NCBI GenBank assembly: GCA_945873195.1
Contig: CAMCDA010000001.1
Span: forward strand, 35,646-99,645
Length of the DNA stretch: 64,000 nt
Source: Asaia bogorensis
GTDB lineage: Bacteria > Pseudomonadota > Alphaproteobacteria > Acetobacterales > Acetobacteraceae
Direction: 5' to 3'
Part shown: positions 1 through 14,151 of the stretch, piece after piece
Layout of the letters: the number at the start of each line of letters is the position of its first letter
Position numbering within the stretch: position 1 is the first letter of the stretch
The notes under the pieces: generated by a model
Told to the model about the DNA's origin: nothing
The model's database searches: none
What the model saw: the letters and a program-made list of their open reading frames with translations, nothing else
Made by a program: the position numbers and the translations under genes

Positions 1-465
1 CGGGTTGCGGGTCTTGTCGGTTCCCGGCCCATCCTGCATCGCGCCGACGGCGCGGTTGAGCCACCCGCTGCTCAGCCGCTGTTCCGCGCCGCTTTCCAGC
101 ATATCCTGCGCGATGAAGTGGCTCCGCTCCCGGTACGGGCCGGCAACCGCGTGGATGATCGCCAGTTCCCCCGCCTTGTACATACCATGTAAGGACGGCA
201 GCATCGGGTTCAGGCCAAAGAAACCGCCAAGGTCGAGCAATCCCTCCGGCTGGCCCGGCCCCGGCGGCACGAGCGGCGCGCGCAGGGCCTTCAACGCGGG
301 ATCGCCATAGGGCACGACCGCCGTCATGCCGTCCATCGCGCCACGCAGGTTGATCACCACGAAGCGCCGGTCGGTATTGGCGGAGGCGAAGGCAAGACTT
401 CCGCGCAGCGACGAAAAGACCGTCGCCAGGCCCAGCAGGGTGGAACGGCGAGTGAGGTTGAACAT
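1..465 (-). CDS. DUF1501 family protein (N-terminal part; gene runs off the window start)
   Basis: Reverse-strand translation from ATG at 465 reads MFNLTRRSTLLGLATVFSSLRGSLAFASANTDRRFVVINLRGAMDGMTAVVPYGDP..., typical DUF1501 start; overlaps the stop of the DUF1800 gene. Confidence 0.8.
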   Translation of the reverse strand, partial: MFNLTRRSTLLGLATVFSSLRGSLAFASANTDRRFVVINLRGAMDGMTAVVPYGDPALKALRAPLVPPGPGQPEGLLDLGGFFGLNPMLPSLHGMYKAGELAIIHAVAGPYRERSHFIAQDMLESGAEQRLSSGWLNRAVGAMQDGPGTDKTRNP

Positions 466-1760
466 CAGCGCCTCTGGAACTCGGGGGAGGTCAGCAGGAT
501 CGTCATGGCGTCGCGGCGCGATCCGGCGCTGGCGATGGCATCGCGCGTGGCGGGGCGGAGCAGGGGGCCAAGGTTCGTCTGCGCGATCTCGATCGGATCA
601 CGCTGTCCGATGCGGCCGGCGAAGGCGTAGCTCCAGTCGATCCGGCGCATCATCGCCTCGGGGGTCGTCCAGGCGACTGCCCTGTCGGGCCAGCCATCGG
701 GGGCCGAAGCCCTCCAAAGCGGCTGGCCGAGGGAGGCAACAAGACGCATGACGTCGGAGCCATCACCGGCGGGGCCGCCCATCGCCCGGACGGCGGCGAT
801 CGCCATGTCCTGCGGCGGGCGCAGCTTGGCGCCGGGCTGCCGCCAGGCGTCCTCCAGGGTCACGAGCGCCGAGGCCGCCACCGCGAGATTGCCCTTGCTG
901 TCGCGAATCGCACTCTCGATCTGGCGGACGGCTTGATCCGGTGGGTCATCGGACACGAAATGGCGCACCAGCTTGGTGGCCAGGAAGCGGTGGGTGGCCG
1001 GATGGTTCGCGAGGAAGCGCAGCGCCTCTATCCCGCCGGCTTCACCCGGGGGGAATGTCTTGCCCAGAACGGTGTGCGCCCCGGGCTCATGTGCGTCTTC
1101 ATCGAACACGAAACCCGGCGGCTCGCCCTGATAATCAATTGTCCAGCCGGTCAGGATGCGGGCCAGTGAGGTGACATCGGCCTGGGTATAGCCCGCGGCC
1201 GGGCTGACGGTATGGAGCTCCAGGCATTCCCGCGCCAGATTCTCGTTCAACCCCCGCTTGCCCTTCCGTGCTGCCCGGCTGTTCGGTCCGACCGAGTTCA
1301 CATTGTCCAGGTAGATCAGCATGCCCGGATGCCGCATCACCGCGAGGACCATATCCTCAAACCGGCCGGTCACATGCGGGCGGATGGCCTCCTCGACAAA
1401 GGCCGCGGCCACGCCGGCGCATGAGGCACGCCGAAGCGAGATCGTGAAATGGTTCGTCCAGAACCAGACCAGCCGCTCCCGGAACGGCGCGCGGGTGGTT
1501 GCGGCGTGGAACAGGGAGGCGGCGCCCTGCTTGCGGTATAACATGAGCGTCGCCGCTTCGCCGGAATTGGGTGCCCGTCGCCGGAGTTCCCGCACCGCGA
1601 TAACCCCGATGGCGGAGGTAGCCGGCGGGTCCATGTTGGCGACCGGATCGGGTCGCTTGAGCTGATCGAGCAGCCACGTGACGGGATCGGAAGGGACAGG
1701 TTCGGCGCCCAGTCGGCCAAGGCCGAACCGTACCAGCGCATGTGCGGATCGAGTGTCCAT
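465..1760 (-). CDS. DUF1800 domain-containing protein
   Basis: ORF with FWTNHFTISL, GLNENLARECLELHTVS, GYTQADVTSLARILTGWTI, LVRHFVSDDPP motifs of DUF1800; adjacent to DUF1501 partner. Confidence 0.85.
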   Translation of the reverse strand: MDTRSAHALVRFGLGRLGAEPVPSDPVTWLLDQLKRPDPVANMDPPATSAIGVIAVRELRRRAPNSGEAATLMLYRKQGAASLFHAATTRAPFRERLVWFWTNHFTISLRRASCAGVAAAFVEEAIRPHVTGRFEDMVLAVMRHPGMLIYLDNVNSVGPNSRAARKGKRGLNENLARECLELHTVSPAAGYTQADVTSLARILTGWTIDYQGEPPGFVFDEDAHEPGAHTVLGKTFPPGEAGGIEALRFLANHPATHRFLATKLVRHFVSDDPPDQAVRQIESAIRDSKGNLAVAASALVTLEDAWRQPGAKLRPPQDMAIAAVRAMGGPAGDGSDVMRLVASLGQPLWRASAPDGWPDRAVAWTTPEAMMRRIDWSYAFAGRIGQRDPIEIAQTNLGPLLRPATRDAIASAGSRRDAMTILLTSPEFQRR

Positions 1761-1993
1761 GCTTCGAGTATAGCACGGCGCGCGGGCGGCGGTATGTAAC
1801 AAACCGTGTCGTGGGTCGGTCGCGCGTTTGTGACATCACGAATTCGCGCTTGCAAAAACAGCCGGCCTGTCGCATCTGACCGCGTGACATAGCCGGCCCG
1901 CGAGGGGACGGAGCTTATTCACGGGCGCGCGGGACCTTAACCTCCCGGATCCAGGATTGGATCACGCGCCCGTACGCCGTATGGAGGTTTACA

Positions 1994-4081
<2,088 letters not shown>

Positions 4082-4100
4082 TCTTAGCCTGACCCAGCAA

Positions 4101-4130
4101 ACGCCCTCTCCGCCTCGGAGAGGGCGTTTT
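4101..4130 (+). terminator. Intrinsic terminator after fusA
   Basis: acgccctctccg-cct-cggagagggcgt stem followed by a T-run. Confidence 0.85.
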
Positions 4131-4294
4131 GCGTTTGGGGGTCGGCAATCACCGCACCGGCCGCGTGTGGCGGTCCCTGGGGCGCCCTGGGCCGGCCCTG
4201 GCGTGCCAGGGACGCCCGGCGACGCGGGGGTTCCCGTGGCGTGACCAGGAGCCGAGTCTTCGCCGGTGGACCGGGCCGAATTCCTGACCGCGAT

Positions 4295-4322
4295 TTGACA
4301 CCGATTCATGGAATGCTAACCT
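4295..4322 (+). promoter_or_regulatory. Putative sigma70 promoter (TTGACA-N16-TAACCT with TG extension)
   Basis: TTGACA at 4295-4300, TGCTAACCT at 4314-4322, spacer 16. Confidence 0.5.
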
Positions 4323-4446
4323 TCTCGTGCGCTGAAACCGCCTCAAGCGGCCGTTTTCCGGCCCCTCAGAAAAGATATTATCACTAGCCTTTTCCATGGC
4401 TTGCTTGCGGTTTCAGGAATGATGGCGAGAACGGGCGTTGTGGCAC

Positions 4447-4475
4447 TTGACTCCCTGAAAGGCCGCAACTAGGTT
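4447..4475 (+). promoter_or_regulatory. Putative sigma70 promoter of the rpsL operon (TTGACT-N17-TAGGTT)
   Basis: -35 TTGACT at 4447-4452, -10 TAGGTT at 4470-4475. Confidence 0.5.
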
Positions 4476-4677
4476 CCGCGCCCTCGGCCCATCCCCGCGT
4501 TAACGGGCGGCCGTTGTTCGCAGGTCCATGACGCATGCGGCGCCGCCCCGGTCACCGGGGCTAAGGCCGGATGCCTCGATGAAACCCGCTTGCTGGGACT
4601 TTCCCGGCTGGCGGGTCTCGCTTGTCAGCAACGGTCCCACGTGTTGGATGGGCGGAACGGAGAAGAGAACGAGGTCC

Positions 4678-5049
4678 ATGCCGACCATCAATCAGCTCAT
4701 CGCCAAGGGGCGCGAGCCGCAGAAGAGCCGGAACAAGGTTCCGGCGCTTCAAGGCTGTCCGCAGAAGCGCGGCGTATGCACTCGCGTGTATACGACCACA
4801 CCGAAGAAGCCGAATTCGGCTCTTCGTAAGGTCGCCAAAGTGCGCCTGACGAATGGGTACGAAGTCGTGAGCTATATCCCGGGTGAAGGCCACAACCTTC
4901 AGGAGCACTCGGTGGTGTTGATCCGTGGAGGTCGCGTTAAGGACCTTCCGGGTGTGCGCTACCATATCCTGCGCGGCGTGTTGGATACCCAGGGCATTGC
5001 CAAGCGTCGTCAGCGCCGGTCGCTGTATGGCGCGAAGCGGCCGAAGTAA
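4678..5049 (+). CDS. rpsL: 30S ribosomal protein S12
   Basis: [13 protein letters not shown]...[16 protein letters not shown]; start placed at MPTINQL. Confidence 0.98.
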   Translation: MPTINQLIAKGREPQKSRNKVPALQGCPQKRGVCTRVYTTTPKKPNSALRKVAKVRLTNGYEVVSYIPGEGHNLQEHSVVLIRGGRVKDLPGVRYHILRGVLDTQGIAKRRQRRSLYGAKRPK

Positions 5050-5066
5050 GCGGGGAAAGAGAACCG

Positions 5067-5543
5067 ATGTCCCGCCGCCGTAGAGCGACAAAACGAGAGA
5101 TTTTGCCGGACGCCAAGTTCGGTGACGTCGTGCTCAACCGTTTCATGAACGCGTTGATGTATGACGGGAAGAAGTCGGCCGCCGAAGGAATCGTCTACAG
5201 CGCGCTGGACGTGCTGCGGCGCCGGGGTGGACCGCAGGCTGATCCGGTGCGCATGTTCCATGAGGCGCTGGATAATGTGAAGCCGGCTGTTGAGGTGCGG
5301 TCTCGCCGTGTTGGCGGCGCCACGTATCAGGTGCCGGTCGAGGTTCGCACGGAACGTCGGCAGGCGCTGGCGATACGCTGGATCATCGATGCCGCCCGCA
5401 AGCGCGGGGAGCACACGATGCAAGACCGGCTGTCGAACGAGCTGCTGGACGCGGTCAACAACCGTGGTTCCGCTGTGAAGAAGCGTGAAGATACCCATCG
5501 CATGGCCGAGGCCAACAAGGCTTTCAGCCACTATCGCTGGTAA
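5067..5543 (+). CDS. rpsG: 30S ribosomal protein S7
   Basis: [28 protein letters not shown]. Confidence 0.98.
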   Translation: MSRRRRATKREILPDAKFGDVVLNRFMNALMYDGKKSAAEGIVYSALDVLRRRGGPQADPVRMFHEALDNVKPAVEVRSRRVGGATYQVPVEVRTERRQALAIRWIIDAARKRGEHTMQDRLSNELLDAVNNRGSAVKKREDTHRMAEANKAFSHYRW

Positions 5544-5595
5544 CGACTGCATCTACCTGGACGAACCCTGACACGGATTCGCGGAGAGGACGACT

Positions 5596-6786
<1,191 letters not shown>

Positions 6787-6801
6787 TTAAGACAGCGATG
6801 A

Positions 6802-6830
6802 CCGGCGCCTCCGCGGTCGCGGGGCGCCGG
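6802..6830 (+). terminator. Strong GC hairpin between tuf and rpsJ (terminator/attenuator candidate)
   Basis: ccggcgcc-t-ccgcg-gt-cgcgg-ggcgccgg, ~13 bp stem with one bulge, followed by ccttcgtttc. Confidence 0.45.
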
Positions 6831-6864
6831 CCTTCGTTTCGGCGGGAAACCTTAAGAGCGAACG

Positions 6865-7173
6865 ATGGACAACCAGAATATCCGCATCCGGCTTCGGGCC
6901 TATGATCACCGCGTGCTCGACAATAGCACGAAGGAGATCGTGAACACGGCCAAGCGCACGGGTGCGCGGGTTCGCGGACCGATCCCGCTGCCGACGCATA
7001 TCGAACGGTTCACGGTCAACCGTTCACCGCATGTCGATAAAAAGAGCCGGGAGCAGTTCGAGATTCGGACGCACCGCCGCTTGCTCGACATTGTTGAGCC
7101 CACGCCGCAGACGGTGGACGCGCTGATGAAGCTCGACCTCGCCGCTGGCGTGGACGTAGAGATCAAGATCTAA
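6865..7173 (+). CDS. rpsJ: 30S ribosomal protein S10
   Basis: [21 protein letters not shown]. Confidence 0.98.
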   Translation: MDNQNIRIRLRAYDHRVLDNSTKEIVNTAKRTGARVRGPIPLPTHIERFTVNRSPHVDKKSREQFEIRTHRRLLDIVEPTPQTVDALMKLDLAAGVDVEIKI

Positions 7174-7187
7174 AGGCCGGGACACGA

Positions 7188-7883
7188 GTGATGCGCACCG
7201 GATTACTGGCCAAGAAACTGGGGATGACCCGGATTTTCAAGGATGACGGGACCCATGTGCCGGTCACCGTTCTGCACCTGGACCAGGTGCAGGTGGTTGC
7301 CGCGCGAACCGAGGAGACGGATGGCTACAATGCCGTCCAGATCGGTTGGGGCAAGGCGAAGGTGAAGAATGTAACCCAGCCGAACCGCGGGCACTTCGCC
7401 AAGGCGAAGGTCGAGCCCAAGGCGCGGATGGTTGAATTCCGGGTAGCGGCCGATGCGCTGCTGGAACCGGGCGCGACCCTGTCCGCGGCGCATTTCGCCG
7501 TTGGCCAGAAGGTCGACGTCTGCGGCACCAGCAAGGGCAAGGGCTTCGCCGGTGGCATGAAGCGCTGGAACTTCGCGGGCCTTGAAGCGTCGCATGGCGT
7601 TTCGATCAGCCATCGTAGCCTGGGTTCGACCGGTAATCGGCAGGACCCTGGCAAGACCTTCAAGAACAAGAAGATGGCGGGCCACCTCGGCGTGGAGCGC
7701 ATCACAACCTTGAACCTTGAGGTCGCGGGCGTCGATGCCGACAAGGGATTGCTGATGATCAAGGGCGCCGTGCCGGGCGCCAAGGGTGGCTACGTGTTTG
7801 TGCGGGATGCGATCAAGCGCGCCCGTCCGGCCGATGCGCCCTATCCGGCCGCGCTGATTGAAGCGCCGGCGGCGGCGGGCTGA
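7188..7883 (+). CDS. rplC: 50S ribosomal protein L3
   Basis: [15 protein letters not shown]...[17 protein letters not shown]; start could also be 7191. Confidence 0.97.
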   Translation: MMRTGLLAKKLGMTRIFKDDGTHVPVTVLHLDQVQVVAARTEETDGYNAVQIGWGKAKVKNVTQPNRGHFAKAKVEPKARMVEFRVAADALLEPGATLSAAHFAVGQKVDVCGTSKGKGFAGGMKRWNFAGLEASHGVSISHRSLGSTGNRQDPGKTFKNKKMAGHLGVERITTLNLEVAGVDADKGLLMIKGAVPGAKGGYVFVRDAIKRARPADAPYPAALIEAPAAAG

Positions 7884-7893
7884 GGATAGAACG

Positions 7894-8532
7894 ATGCAGG
7901 TCGAGATCACCACCCTCGATAGAGGGAGCGTCGGCAACGCTGAGTTGCCAGACGACATTTTCGCGGTGAAGCCGCGCGCCGATATCATGGCGCGGGTTGT
8001 CCATTGGCAGATGTCCAAGCGCCGGTCCGGGACCCACAAGGTCAAGGGCATGGCGGAGGTATCTGGCACGACCAAGAAGCCGTATCGCCAGAAGGGCACC
8101 GGTAACGCCCGTCAGGGCAGCCTTCGGGCACCGCAGTTCCGCACCGGTGGCGTGGTCCATGGACCCGTCGTTCGGTCGCATGGCTACAGCCTGAACAAGA
8201 AAGTCCGGCGCCTCGGCCTGATCTCGGCTCTGTCACAGAAGGCGGCCGAGGGCAAGCTGATCGTTCTCGACGCCGCTTCAGGTGTCGCGAAGACCGCGGA
8301 CCTGGCGAAGAAATTCAAGGCCCTGGGTTGGTCGTCGGCCCTGATCGTCGATAGCGCGGTGGACCAAGGCTTCCTGCTCGCCAGCCGCAATATCCACGGG
8401 ATCGACATCCTGCCGACGGTCGGCGCCAATGTTTATGACATTCTGCGTCATGACGTTCTGGCGATCACCACCGCGGGCGTCGAGGGTCTGAAGATCCGGC
8501 TCAACGGGACAACCGAGGGAGGCGTGGCATGA
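7894..8532 (+). CDS. rplD: 50S ribosomal protein L4
   Basis: [42 protein letters not shown]; start at MQVEITTL. Confidence 0.97.
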   Translation: MQVEITTLDRGSVGNAELPDDIFAVKPRADIMARVVHWQMSKRRSGTHKVKGMAEVSGTTKKPYRQKGTGNARQGSLRAPQFRTGGVVHGPVVRSHGYSLNKKVRRLGLISALSQKAAEGKLIVLDAASGVAKTADLAKKFKALGWSSALIVDSAVDQGFLLASRNIHGIDILPTVGANVYDILRHDVLAITTAGVEGLKIRLNGTTEGGVA

Positions 8533-8855
8533 GCGAGACAGTGAAGCGCACCTCGAAGCTGTCGCGTGAGGCGATGTATCAGATCATCCGCAGCCCGGTG
8601 ATCACCGAGAAGGCGACGGCGGTTGCCGCGTTCAATCAGGTTGTGTTCCGCGTCGCGATCGACGCGACCAAGCCTGAGATCAAGGCGGCGATTGAAGGCC
8701 TGTTCGGCGTGAACGTCGTTGGCGTTCAGACGCTGGTGCAGAAGGGCAAGACCAAGCGCTTCAAGGGACGCCCTGGCCAGCGCTCCGACGTGAAGAAAGC
8801 CTTCGTTCGCCTGGCACCTGACCAGTCGATTGATTTCACCACTGGCCTCGCATAA
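8529..8855 (+). CDS. rplW: 50S ribosomal protein L23
   Basis: [12 protein letters not shown]...[22 protein letters not shown]. Confidence 0.96.
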   Translation: MSETVKRTSKLSREAMYQIIRSPVITEKATAVAAFNQVVFRVAIDATKPEIKAAIEGLFGVNVVGVQTLVQKGKTKRFKGRPGQRSDVKKAFVRLAPDQSIDFTTGLA

Positions 8856-8867
8856 GGCGCGCGCGGG

Positions 8868-9698
8868 ATGGCACTGAGACAATATAACCCGGTAACGCCG
8901 AGCCTTCGTGGGACGGTGTTGATTGACCGGAGCGAGCTTTGGAAGGGCAAGCCTGTCAAGGGTTTGACCGAGGGCCAGAGCAGCACCGGCGGCCGTAACA
9001 ATCATGGCCGGATCACCAGCCGGTTCCGTGGCGGTGGGCACAAGCAGTCCTACCGCGTGGTCGACTTCAAGCGGCGCAAGTTCAATGTGCCCGCGACGGT
9101 TGAGCGTCTGGAATACGATCCGAACCGGACCGCGTTCATCGCGCTGCTGAAGTACCAGGACGGCGAACTCGCCTATATCCTGGCGCCGCAGCGCTTGAAA
9201 GCGGGTGACAATGTCATCGCCGGGGTTCGAGCGGATATCAAGCCGGGCAACGCGATGCCCTTGGCCGCCATTCCCGTGGGAACGATCATCCACAACGTCG
9301 AGCTCAAGGTCGGCGCGGGTGGCAAGATTGCCCGGTCCGCTGGAACCTACGCGCAGTTGGTGGGCAAGGACTCCGGTTACGCGCAGATCAAGCTCATGTC
9401 GGGCGAACTTCGCATGGTGCGGGCCGAGTGCATGGCCAGCATCGGGGCGGTGTCAAACCCCGACAACATGAATGAGAAGATCGGCAAGGCCGGCCGCATG
9501 CGGTGGATGGGCTTCCGCCCGCACAACCGCGGTGTCGTCATGAACCCGGTCGATCACCCGTTGGGTGGTGGCGAAGGTCGCAGCTCTGGTGGTCGTCATC
9601 CCGTGACGCCGTGGGGCAAGCCGACCAAGGGTTACAAGACGCGCAGCAACAAGCGGACGGATGGTCTGATCATTCGCCGCCGCAACAAGGGCAAGTAA
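8868..9698 (+). CDS. rplB: 50S ribosomal protein L2
   Basis: [22 protein letters not shown]...[20 protein letters not shown]. Confidence 0.98.
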   Translation: MALRQYNPVTPSLRGTVLIDRSELWKGKPVKGLTEGQSSTGGRNNHGRITSRFRGGGHKQSYRVVDFKRRKFNVPATVERLEYDPNRTAFIALLKYQDGELAYILAPQRLKAGDNVIAGVRADIKPGNAMPLAAIPVGTIIHNVELKVGAGGKIARSAGTYAQLVGKDSGYAQIKLMSGELRMVRAECMASIGAVSNPDNMNEKIGKAGRMRWMGFRPHNRGVVMNPVDHPLGGGEGRSSGGRHPVTPWGKPTKGYKTRSNKRTDGLIIRRRNKGK

Positions 9699-9699
9699 G

Positions 9700-9978
9700 A
9701 TGGCGCGTTCCGTCTGGAAAGGGCCGTTTGTTGACGGCTATTTGCTGAACAAGGCCGACGCTTCGCGCGCTTCGGGCCGCAACGAGATCATTCGGATCTG
9801 GTCGCGCCGCTCGACGATCTTGCCGCAGTTCGTTGGTCTGACGTTCGGTGTCTACAACGGCCACAAATTCCTGCCGGTGCAGGTGACCGAGAATATGGTC
9901 GGGCATAAGTTTGGCGAGTTCTCGCCAACCCGCACATTCACCGGCCATGCCGCGGACAAGAAGGCGAAGCGGGGCTGA
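9700..9978 (+). CDS. rpsS: 30S ribosomal protein S19
   Basis: [16 protein letters not shown]...[16 protein letters not shown]. Confidence 0.98.
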   Translation: MARSVWKGPFVDGYLLNKADASRASGRNEIIRIWSRRSTILPQFVGLTFGVYNGHKFLPVQVTENMVGHKFGEFSPTRTFTGHAADKKAKRG

Positions 9979-9979
9979 T

Positions 9980-10369
9980 ATGAGCAAGCCGAACCACCCA
10001 CGCGCCCTGGCGGAAAACGAAGCCCAGGCGATCGTCAGCAATCTTCGGGTAAGCCCGCGGAAGCTGAATCTGGTCGCCGGGATGATTCGCAATCTGCCGG
10101 CGCAGCGGGCCGTCGCGACGCTGACGTTCAGCAAGCGCCGGATCGCGCAGCAGGTCAAAAAGGCGCTGGAAAGCGCGATCGCGAATGCCGAGAACAACCA
10201 CCAGCTCGATGTCGACCGCCTGGTCGTAACGCGGGCCGAGGTTGGCCGGTCGGTCGTGATGCGTCGCTTCCATGCCCGCGGTCGCGGTCGTGCGTCGCGC
10301 ATCGAAAAATGGTTCAGCCATCTGAAGATCGTCGTGGCCGAACGCGCTCAAGACGAGGAGGCCGCGTAA
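9980..10369 (+). CDS. rplV: 50S ribosomal protein L22
   Basis: [30 protein letters not shown]; start at [10 protein letters not shown]. Confidence 0.96.
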   Translation: MSKPNHPRALAENEAQAIVSNLRVSPRKLNLVAGMIRNLPAQRAVATLTFSKRRIAQQVKKALESAIANAENNHQLDVDRLVVTRAEVGRSVVMRRFHARGRGRASRIEKWFSHLKIVVAERAQDEEAA

Positions 10370-10370
10370 C

Positions 10371-11048
10371 ATGGGTCACAAGGTCAATCCCGTCGGGCTT
10401 CGGCTTGGGATCAACCGCACCTGGGATAGCCGGTGGTTTGCCGCTGGTGACTATTCCAAGCTGCTGCATGAAGACCTGAAGCTGCGCGGCCATCTCCGCG
10501 AGAAGCTGCGCAATGCCGGCGTTTCGCGTGTGGTCATCGAGCGTCCCGCCAAGAAGCCGCGCGTGACCATCTACGCCGCTCGTCCGGGTGTGGTCATCGG
10601 CAAGAAGGGCCAGGATATCGAGGTCTTGAAGAAGGAACTCTCCCGGATGGCCAACGCCGAGGTGGCGTTGAACATCGTGGAAATCCGCAAGCCCGAGATC
10701 GACGCCACATTGGTGGCCGAGAATATCGCGCAGCAGCTTGAGCGTCGCGTGGCGTTCCGCCGTGCGATGAAGCGCGCGGTGCAGTCGGCGATGCGTCTCG
10801 GTGCCCAGGGCATTCGGATCAATTGTGGTGGCCGTCTCGGCGGCGCGGAAATCGCGCGGGTTGAGTGGTATCGCGAAGGCCGCGTTCCGCTGCATACGCT
10901 GCGTGCCGACATTGATTTCGGTGTTGCCACCGCGAAGACGACCTATGGCACCTGCGGCGTGAAGGTGTGGGTGTTCAAGGGCGAAATCCTGGCGCACGAC
11001 CCGATGGCACAGGATCGCCGTGCCGCCGAACAGGCGCCCCAGAGGTAA
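10371..11048 (+). CDS. rpsC: 30S ribosomal protein S3
   Basis: [24 protein letters not shown]. Confidence 0.98.
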   Translation: MGHKVNPVGLRLGINRTWDSRWFAAGDYSKLLHEDLKLRGHLREKLRNAGVSRVVIERPAKKPRVTIYAARPGVVIGKKGQDIEVLKKELSRMANAEVALNIVEIRKPEIDATLVAENIAQQLERRVAFRRAMKRAVQSAMRLGAQGIRINCGGRLGGAEIARVEWYREGRVPLHTLRADIDFGVATAKTTYGTCGVKVWVFKGEILAHDPMAQDRRAAEQAPQR

Positions 11049-11054
11049 AAGACG

Positions 11055-11471
11055 ATGCTGTCACCGAAGCGCACCAAATATCGCAAGCAGCACAAGGGCC
11101 GCATCCACGGTCTGTCGAAGGGCGGCACCGCGCTGAACTTCGGCACCTATGGCCTGAAGGCGCTTGAGCCCGAGCGGATCACTGCCCGCCAGATCGAATC
11201 GGCCCGTCGCGCGATCACGCGTGCCATGCGTCGAGCCGGCCGCGTGTGGATCCGGATTTTCCCGGACGTTCCGGTCTCGACCAAGCCCGCCGAAGTCCGG
11301 ATGGGTTCTGGCAAGGGGTCGCCGGAATTCTGGGTGGCCCGCGTGGCGCCGGGCCGCATCATGTTTGAGATCGACGGCGTAACCCCGGAACTGGCGCGTG
11401 AAGCGCTGACGCTGGGGGCGGCGAAGCTGCCGATCAAGACCAAGTTCATCGCCCGGATCGGAGACGCCTGA
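11055..11471 (+). CDS. rplP: 50S ribosomal protein L16
   Basis: [39 protein letters not shown]. Confidence 0.98.
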   Translation: MLSPKRTKYRKQHKGRIHGLSKGGTALNFGTYGLKALEPERITARQIESARRAITRAMRRAGRVWIRIFPDVPVSTKPAEVRMGSGKGSPEFWVARVAPGRIMFEIDGVTPELAREALTLGAAKLPIKTKFIARIGDA

Positions 11472-11472
11472 G

Positions 11473-11697
11473 ATGGCTAAGACGCCGTTGAGCAAGGCCG
11501 CCGATGTGCGGACCAAGACACCGGATGAATTGACGACCGACCTGCTGACACTGCGGAAGGAGCAATTCAATTTGCGCTTCCAGCGGGCCACGGGTCAGCT
11601 AGAGGGCACGGGACGCTTCCGCCAGGTGCGGCGCGAGATCGCTCGTGTGAAGACAATCATGGCGGAGAAGACACGCTCCGCCGCGGCTCAGTCGTAA
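11473..11697 (+). CDS. rpmC: 50S ribosomal protein L29
   Basis: [47 protein letters not shown]. Confidence 0.96.
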   Translation: MAKTPLSKAADVRTKTPDELTTDLLTLRKEQFNLRFQRATGQLEGTGRFRQVRREIARVKTIMAEKTRSAAAQS

Positions 11698-11709
11698 GGA
11701 GAAGGGGCG

Positions 11710-11982
11710 ATGCCCAGGCGCGTCCTGACCGGGCGAGTGACAAGCGATAAGATGGACAAGACCGTGACGGTGCTTGTTGATCGACGCGTTATGCACCCGC
11801 TCTATAAGAAGTTCATTCGTCGCTCGAAGAAGTACGCGGCGCATGACGAGGCGAATTTGTGCAAGATCGGCGACACGGTCCGGATCGAGGAATGCCGTCC
11901 GATCAGCAAGCGGAAGACCTGGATGGTGGTCGAGCGTAACGGCGCGCCGTTCGCGGCGCCGGCTGAAGGAGCCTCGGCATGA
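11710..11982 (+). CDS. rpsQ: 30S ribosomal protein S17
   Basis: [47 protein letters not shown]. Confidence 0.97.
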   Translation: MPRRVLTGRVTSDKMDKTVTVLVDRRVMHPLYKKFIRRSKKYAAHDEANLCKIGDTVRIEECRPISKRKTWMVVERNGAPFAAPAEGASA

Positions 11983-12347
11983 TCCATCCCGAAAGTAACC
12001 TTGAGGTCGCCGACAATTCCGGCGCCCGCCGGGTACAGTGCATCAAGGTGCTCGGCGGCTCGAAGCGCAAGACCGCTTCCGTTGGCGATGTCATCGTGGT
12101 GTCCGTGAAGGAAGCGATTCCCCGCGGCAAGGTGAAGAAGGGCGACGTTCATCAAGCGGTGATCGTGCGGACCAGCTTCCCGGTGCGTCGGGCCGATGGC
12201 TCCGCGATCCGCTTCGACCGCAACGCGGCCGTGCTGATCAACAAGCAGCAGGAGCCGATCGGCACCCGCATCTTTGGCCCGGTGGTGCGTGAACTGCGTG
12301 GACGTAAGTTCATGAAGATCATCAGCCTTGCGCCGGAGGTGCTGTAA
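11979..12347 (+). CDS. rplN: 50S ribosomal protein L14
   Basis: [30 protein letters not shown]. Confidence 0.98.
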   Translation: MIHPESNLEVADNSGARRVQCIKVLGGSKRKTASVGDVIVVSVKEAIPRGKVKKGDVHQAVIVRTSFPVRRADGSAIRFDRNAAVLINKQQEPIGTRIFGPVVRELRGRKFMKIISLAPEVL

Positions 12348-12667
12348 TGGCCGCTCGTATCCGCAAGGGCGACACCGTCGTCGTGATCACGGGCACCAGC
12401 AAGGGTCGCCGCGGTGAGGTTCTTTCGGTCATGCCGGAAGCCGAACGCGCGGTGGTTCGCGGTGTGAACATCGTCCAGCGCCATCAGAAGGCGTCGCGGA
12501 TGGGTGAGCAAGGCGGCATCATTCCCAAGGAAGCCCCGATTCACCTGTCGAATCTGAAGTTGATCGATCCCAGCAGCGAGAAGCCGACCAAGGTCGGGTT
12601 CCGGGTGCTGGAAGACGGTCGCAAGGTCCGGGTTGCCAAGGCGACTGGCGAAGTGATCGGGGGCTAG
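12347..12667 (+). CDS. rplX: 50S ribosomal protein L24
   Basis: [37 protein letters not shown]. Confidence 0.97.
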   Translation: MAARIRKGDTVVVITGTSKGRRGEVLSVMPEAERAVVRGVNIVQRHQKASRMGEQGGIIPKEAPIHLSNLKLIDPSSEKPTKVGFRVLEDGRKVRVAKATGEVIGG

Positions 12668-12677
12668 AAGGCAAGCG

Positions 12678-13367
12678 ATGAGCGGAACGAAGAACTCCCC
12701 CAAGGGCGGCAAGACCGCCGCTGGCAATCGCGGTGGCGGTGGCCCGCCGCAGGGCAAGGATGCCCAGCGCGCCGCCCGCCGGATCGAGATGGTCGGCGTC
12801 GACAACCCAGAGGCAGCCCCGAAAGAGGCAGCGCGTCTGGCGGTCATCTACCGTGACGAGATCCGTGCTAAGATGCGGGCCGAGTTCGGTTACAAGAACG
12901 AGATGCAGGTGCCCCGGCTCGAGAAGATCGTGCTGAACATGGGCGTCGGCGAAGCGACCGCGGACCAGAAGAAGCTAGACGCCGCGGTTGCGGAACTGTC
13001 GGCGATCAGCGGGCAGCGGCCTGTGAAGACGGTGGCGAAGAAGGCGATTGCCGGCTTCAAGATCCGTAAGGGTCTGCCGATCGGTTGCAAGGTCACGCTG
13101 CGCAATTCGCGGATGTATGAGTTCATGGATCGGCTGATCACGATCGCCCTTCCGCGGGTTCGTGATTTCCGTGGGATCCAGGGCAAGGGCTTCGACGGCC
13201 GCGGCAACTTCGCGATGGGTCTCAAGGAGCAGATCGTGTTCCCCGAGATCAACTACGACCGGGTCGACGATATTCGCGGGATGGACATCCAGTTCGTCAC
13301 CACCGCGAAGACCGACGCGGAAGCGAAGGCCCTTCTAAAGGCCTTCAATCTGCCTTTCGCCAACTAG
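12678..13367 (+). CDS. rplE: 50S ribosomal protein L5 with N-terminal extension
   Basis: [36 protein letters not shown] core preceded by ~46 extra residues. Confidence 0.95.
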   Translation: MSGTKNSPKGGKTAAGNRGGGGPPQGKDAQRAARRIEMVGVDNPEAAPKEAARLAVIYRDEIRAKMRAEFGYKNEMQVPRLEKIVLNMGVGEATADQKKLDAAVAELSAISGQRPVKTVAKKAIAGFKIRKGLPIGCKVTLRNSRMYEFMDRLITIALPRVRDFRGIQGKGFDGRGNFAMGLKEQIVFPEINYDRVDDIRGMDIQFVTTAKTDAEAKALLKAFNLPFAN

Positions 13368-13423
13368 GCTTTTGGGAAAACCGCCGGGTTACGGTTCGGC
13401 AGGTTCCGGAGGAATTATACAGG

Positions 13424-13729
13424 ATGGCCAAACTCTCCCAGGTCAACCGCAACAAGATGCGTGAGCGCATGGCGGCCCGTGACAAATCCAAGCGCATGGC
13501 GCTCAAGGAGGTCGTGATGGATCGCGAACTCCCGGTCGAGGATCGGTTCAACGCGTCGTTGAAGCTCGCGCAGTTGCCGCGCAATGGCGCGTCGGTTCGC
13601 GTGCGGTTGCGGTGCGAACTGACCGGCCGGTCACGCGGTAACTATCGTAAGTTCAAGCTCTGCCGTATCGCGCTTCGCGATCTGGCCAGTGCCGGGCAGA
13701 TCCCCGGCATGGTCAAGGCGAGCTGGTAG
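13424..13729 (+). CDS. rpsN: 30S ribosomal protein S14
   Basis: [40 protein letters not shown]. Confidence 0.97.
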   Translation: MAKLSQVNRNKMRERMAARDKSKRMALKEVVMDRELPVEDRFNASLKLAQLPRNGASVRVRLRCELTGRSRGNYRKFKLCRIALRDLASAGQIPGMVKASW

Positions 13730-13739
13730 GGGTACGACA

Positions 13740-14138
13740 ATGTCGATGTCTGATCCCCTGGGCGATATGCTCACACGCATCCGGAACGCGCAGCGCGCGC
13801 GTCATACGGTGTGCGTGGCACCCGCTTCCAAGCTGCGGCAGAACGTGCTGGGCGTGCTGAAGCGCGAGGGTTACATCCGCGGCTATGCCGAGGAACTCCT
13901 GCGCCCCGGTGTCGCGCAACTGCGCATCGAGTTGAAGTACAACGACGGTGAGCCGGTCATCAAGGAGATCCACCGGGTCTCCAAGCCTGGCCGCCGCGTG
14001 TATTCCAAGATCAAGGAACTCCCCCGGTTCTATGCCGGCCTGGGCGTTTCCATCCTGTCCACGCCGCGAGGCGTCATGAGTGACGCCGAGGCCCGCGCCG
14101 CCAATGTTGGCGGCGAAGTCCTCTGCCGCGTGTTCTGA
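13740..14138 (+). CDS. rpsH: 30S ribosomal protein S8
   Basis: [20 protein letters not shown]...[26 protein letters not shown]. Confidence 0.97.
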   Translation: MSMSDPLGDMLTRIRNAQRARHTVCVAPASKLRQNVLGVLKREGYIRGYAEELLRPGVAQLRIELKYNDGEPVIKEIHRVSKPGRRVYSKIKELPRFYAGLGVSILSTPRGVMSDAEARAANVGGEVLCRVF

Positions 14139-14151
14139 CGGAGCAACGAGA

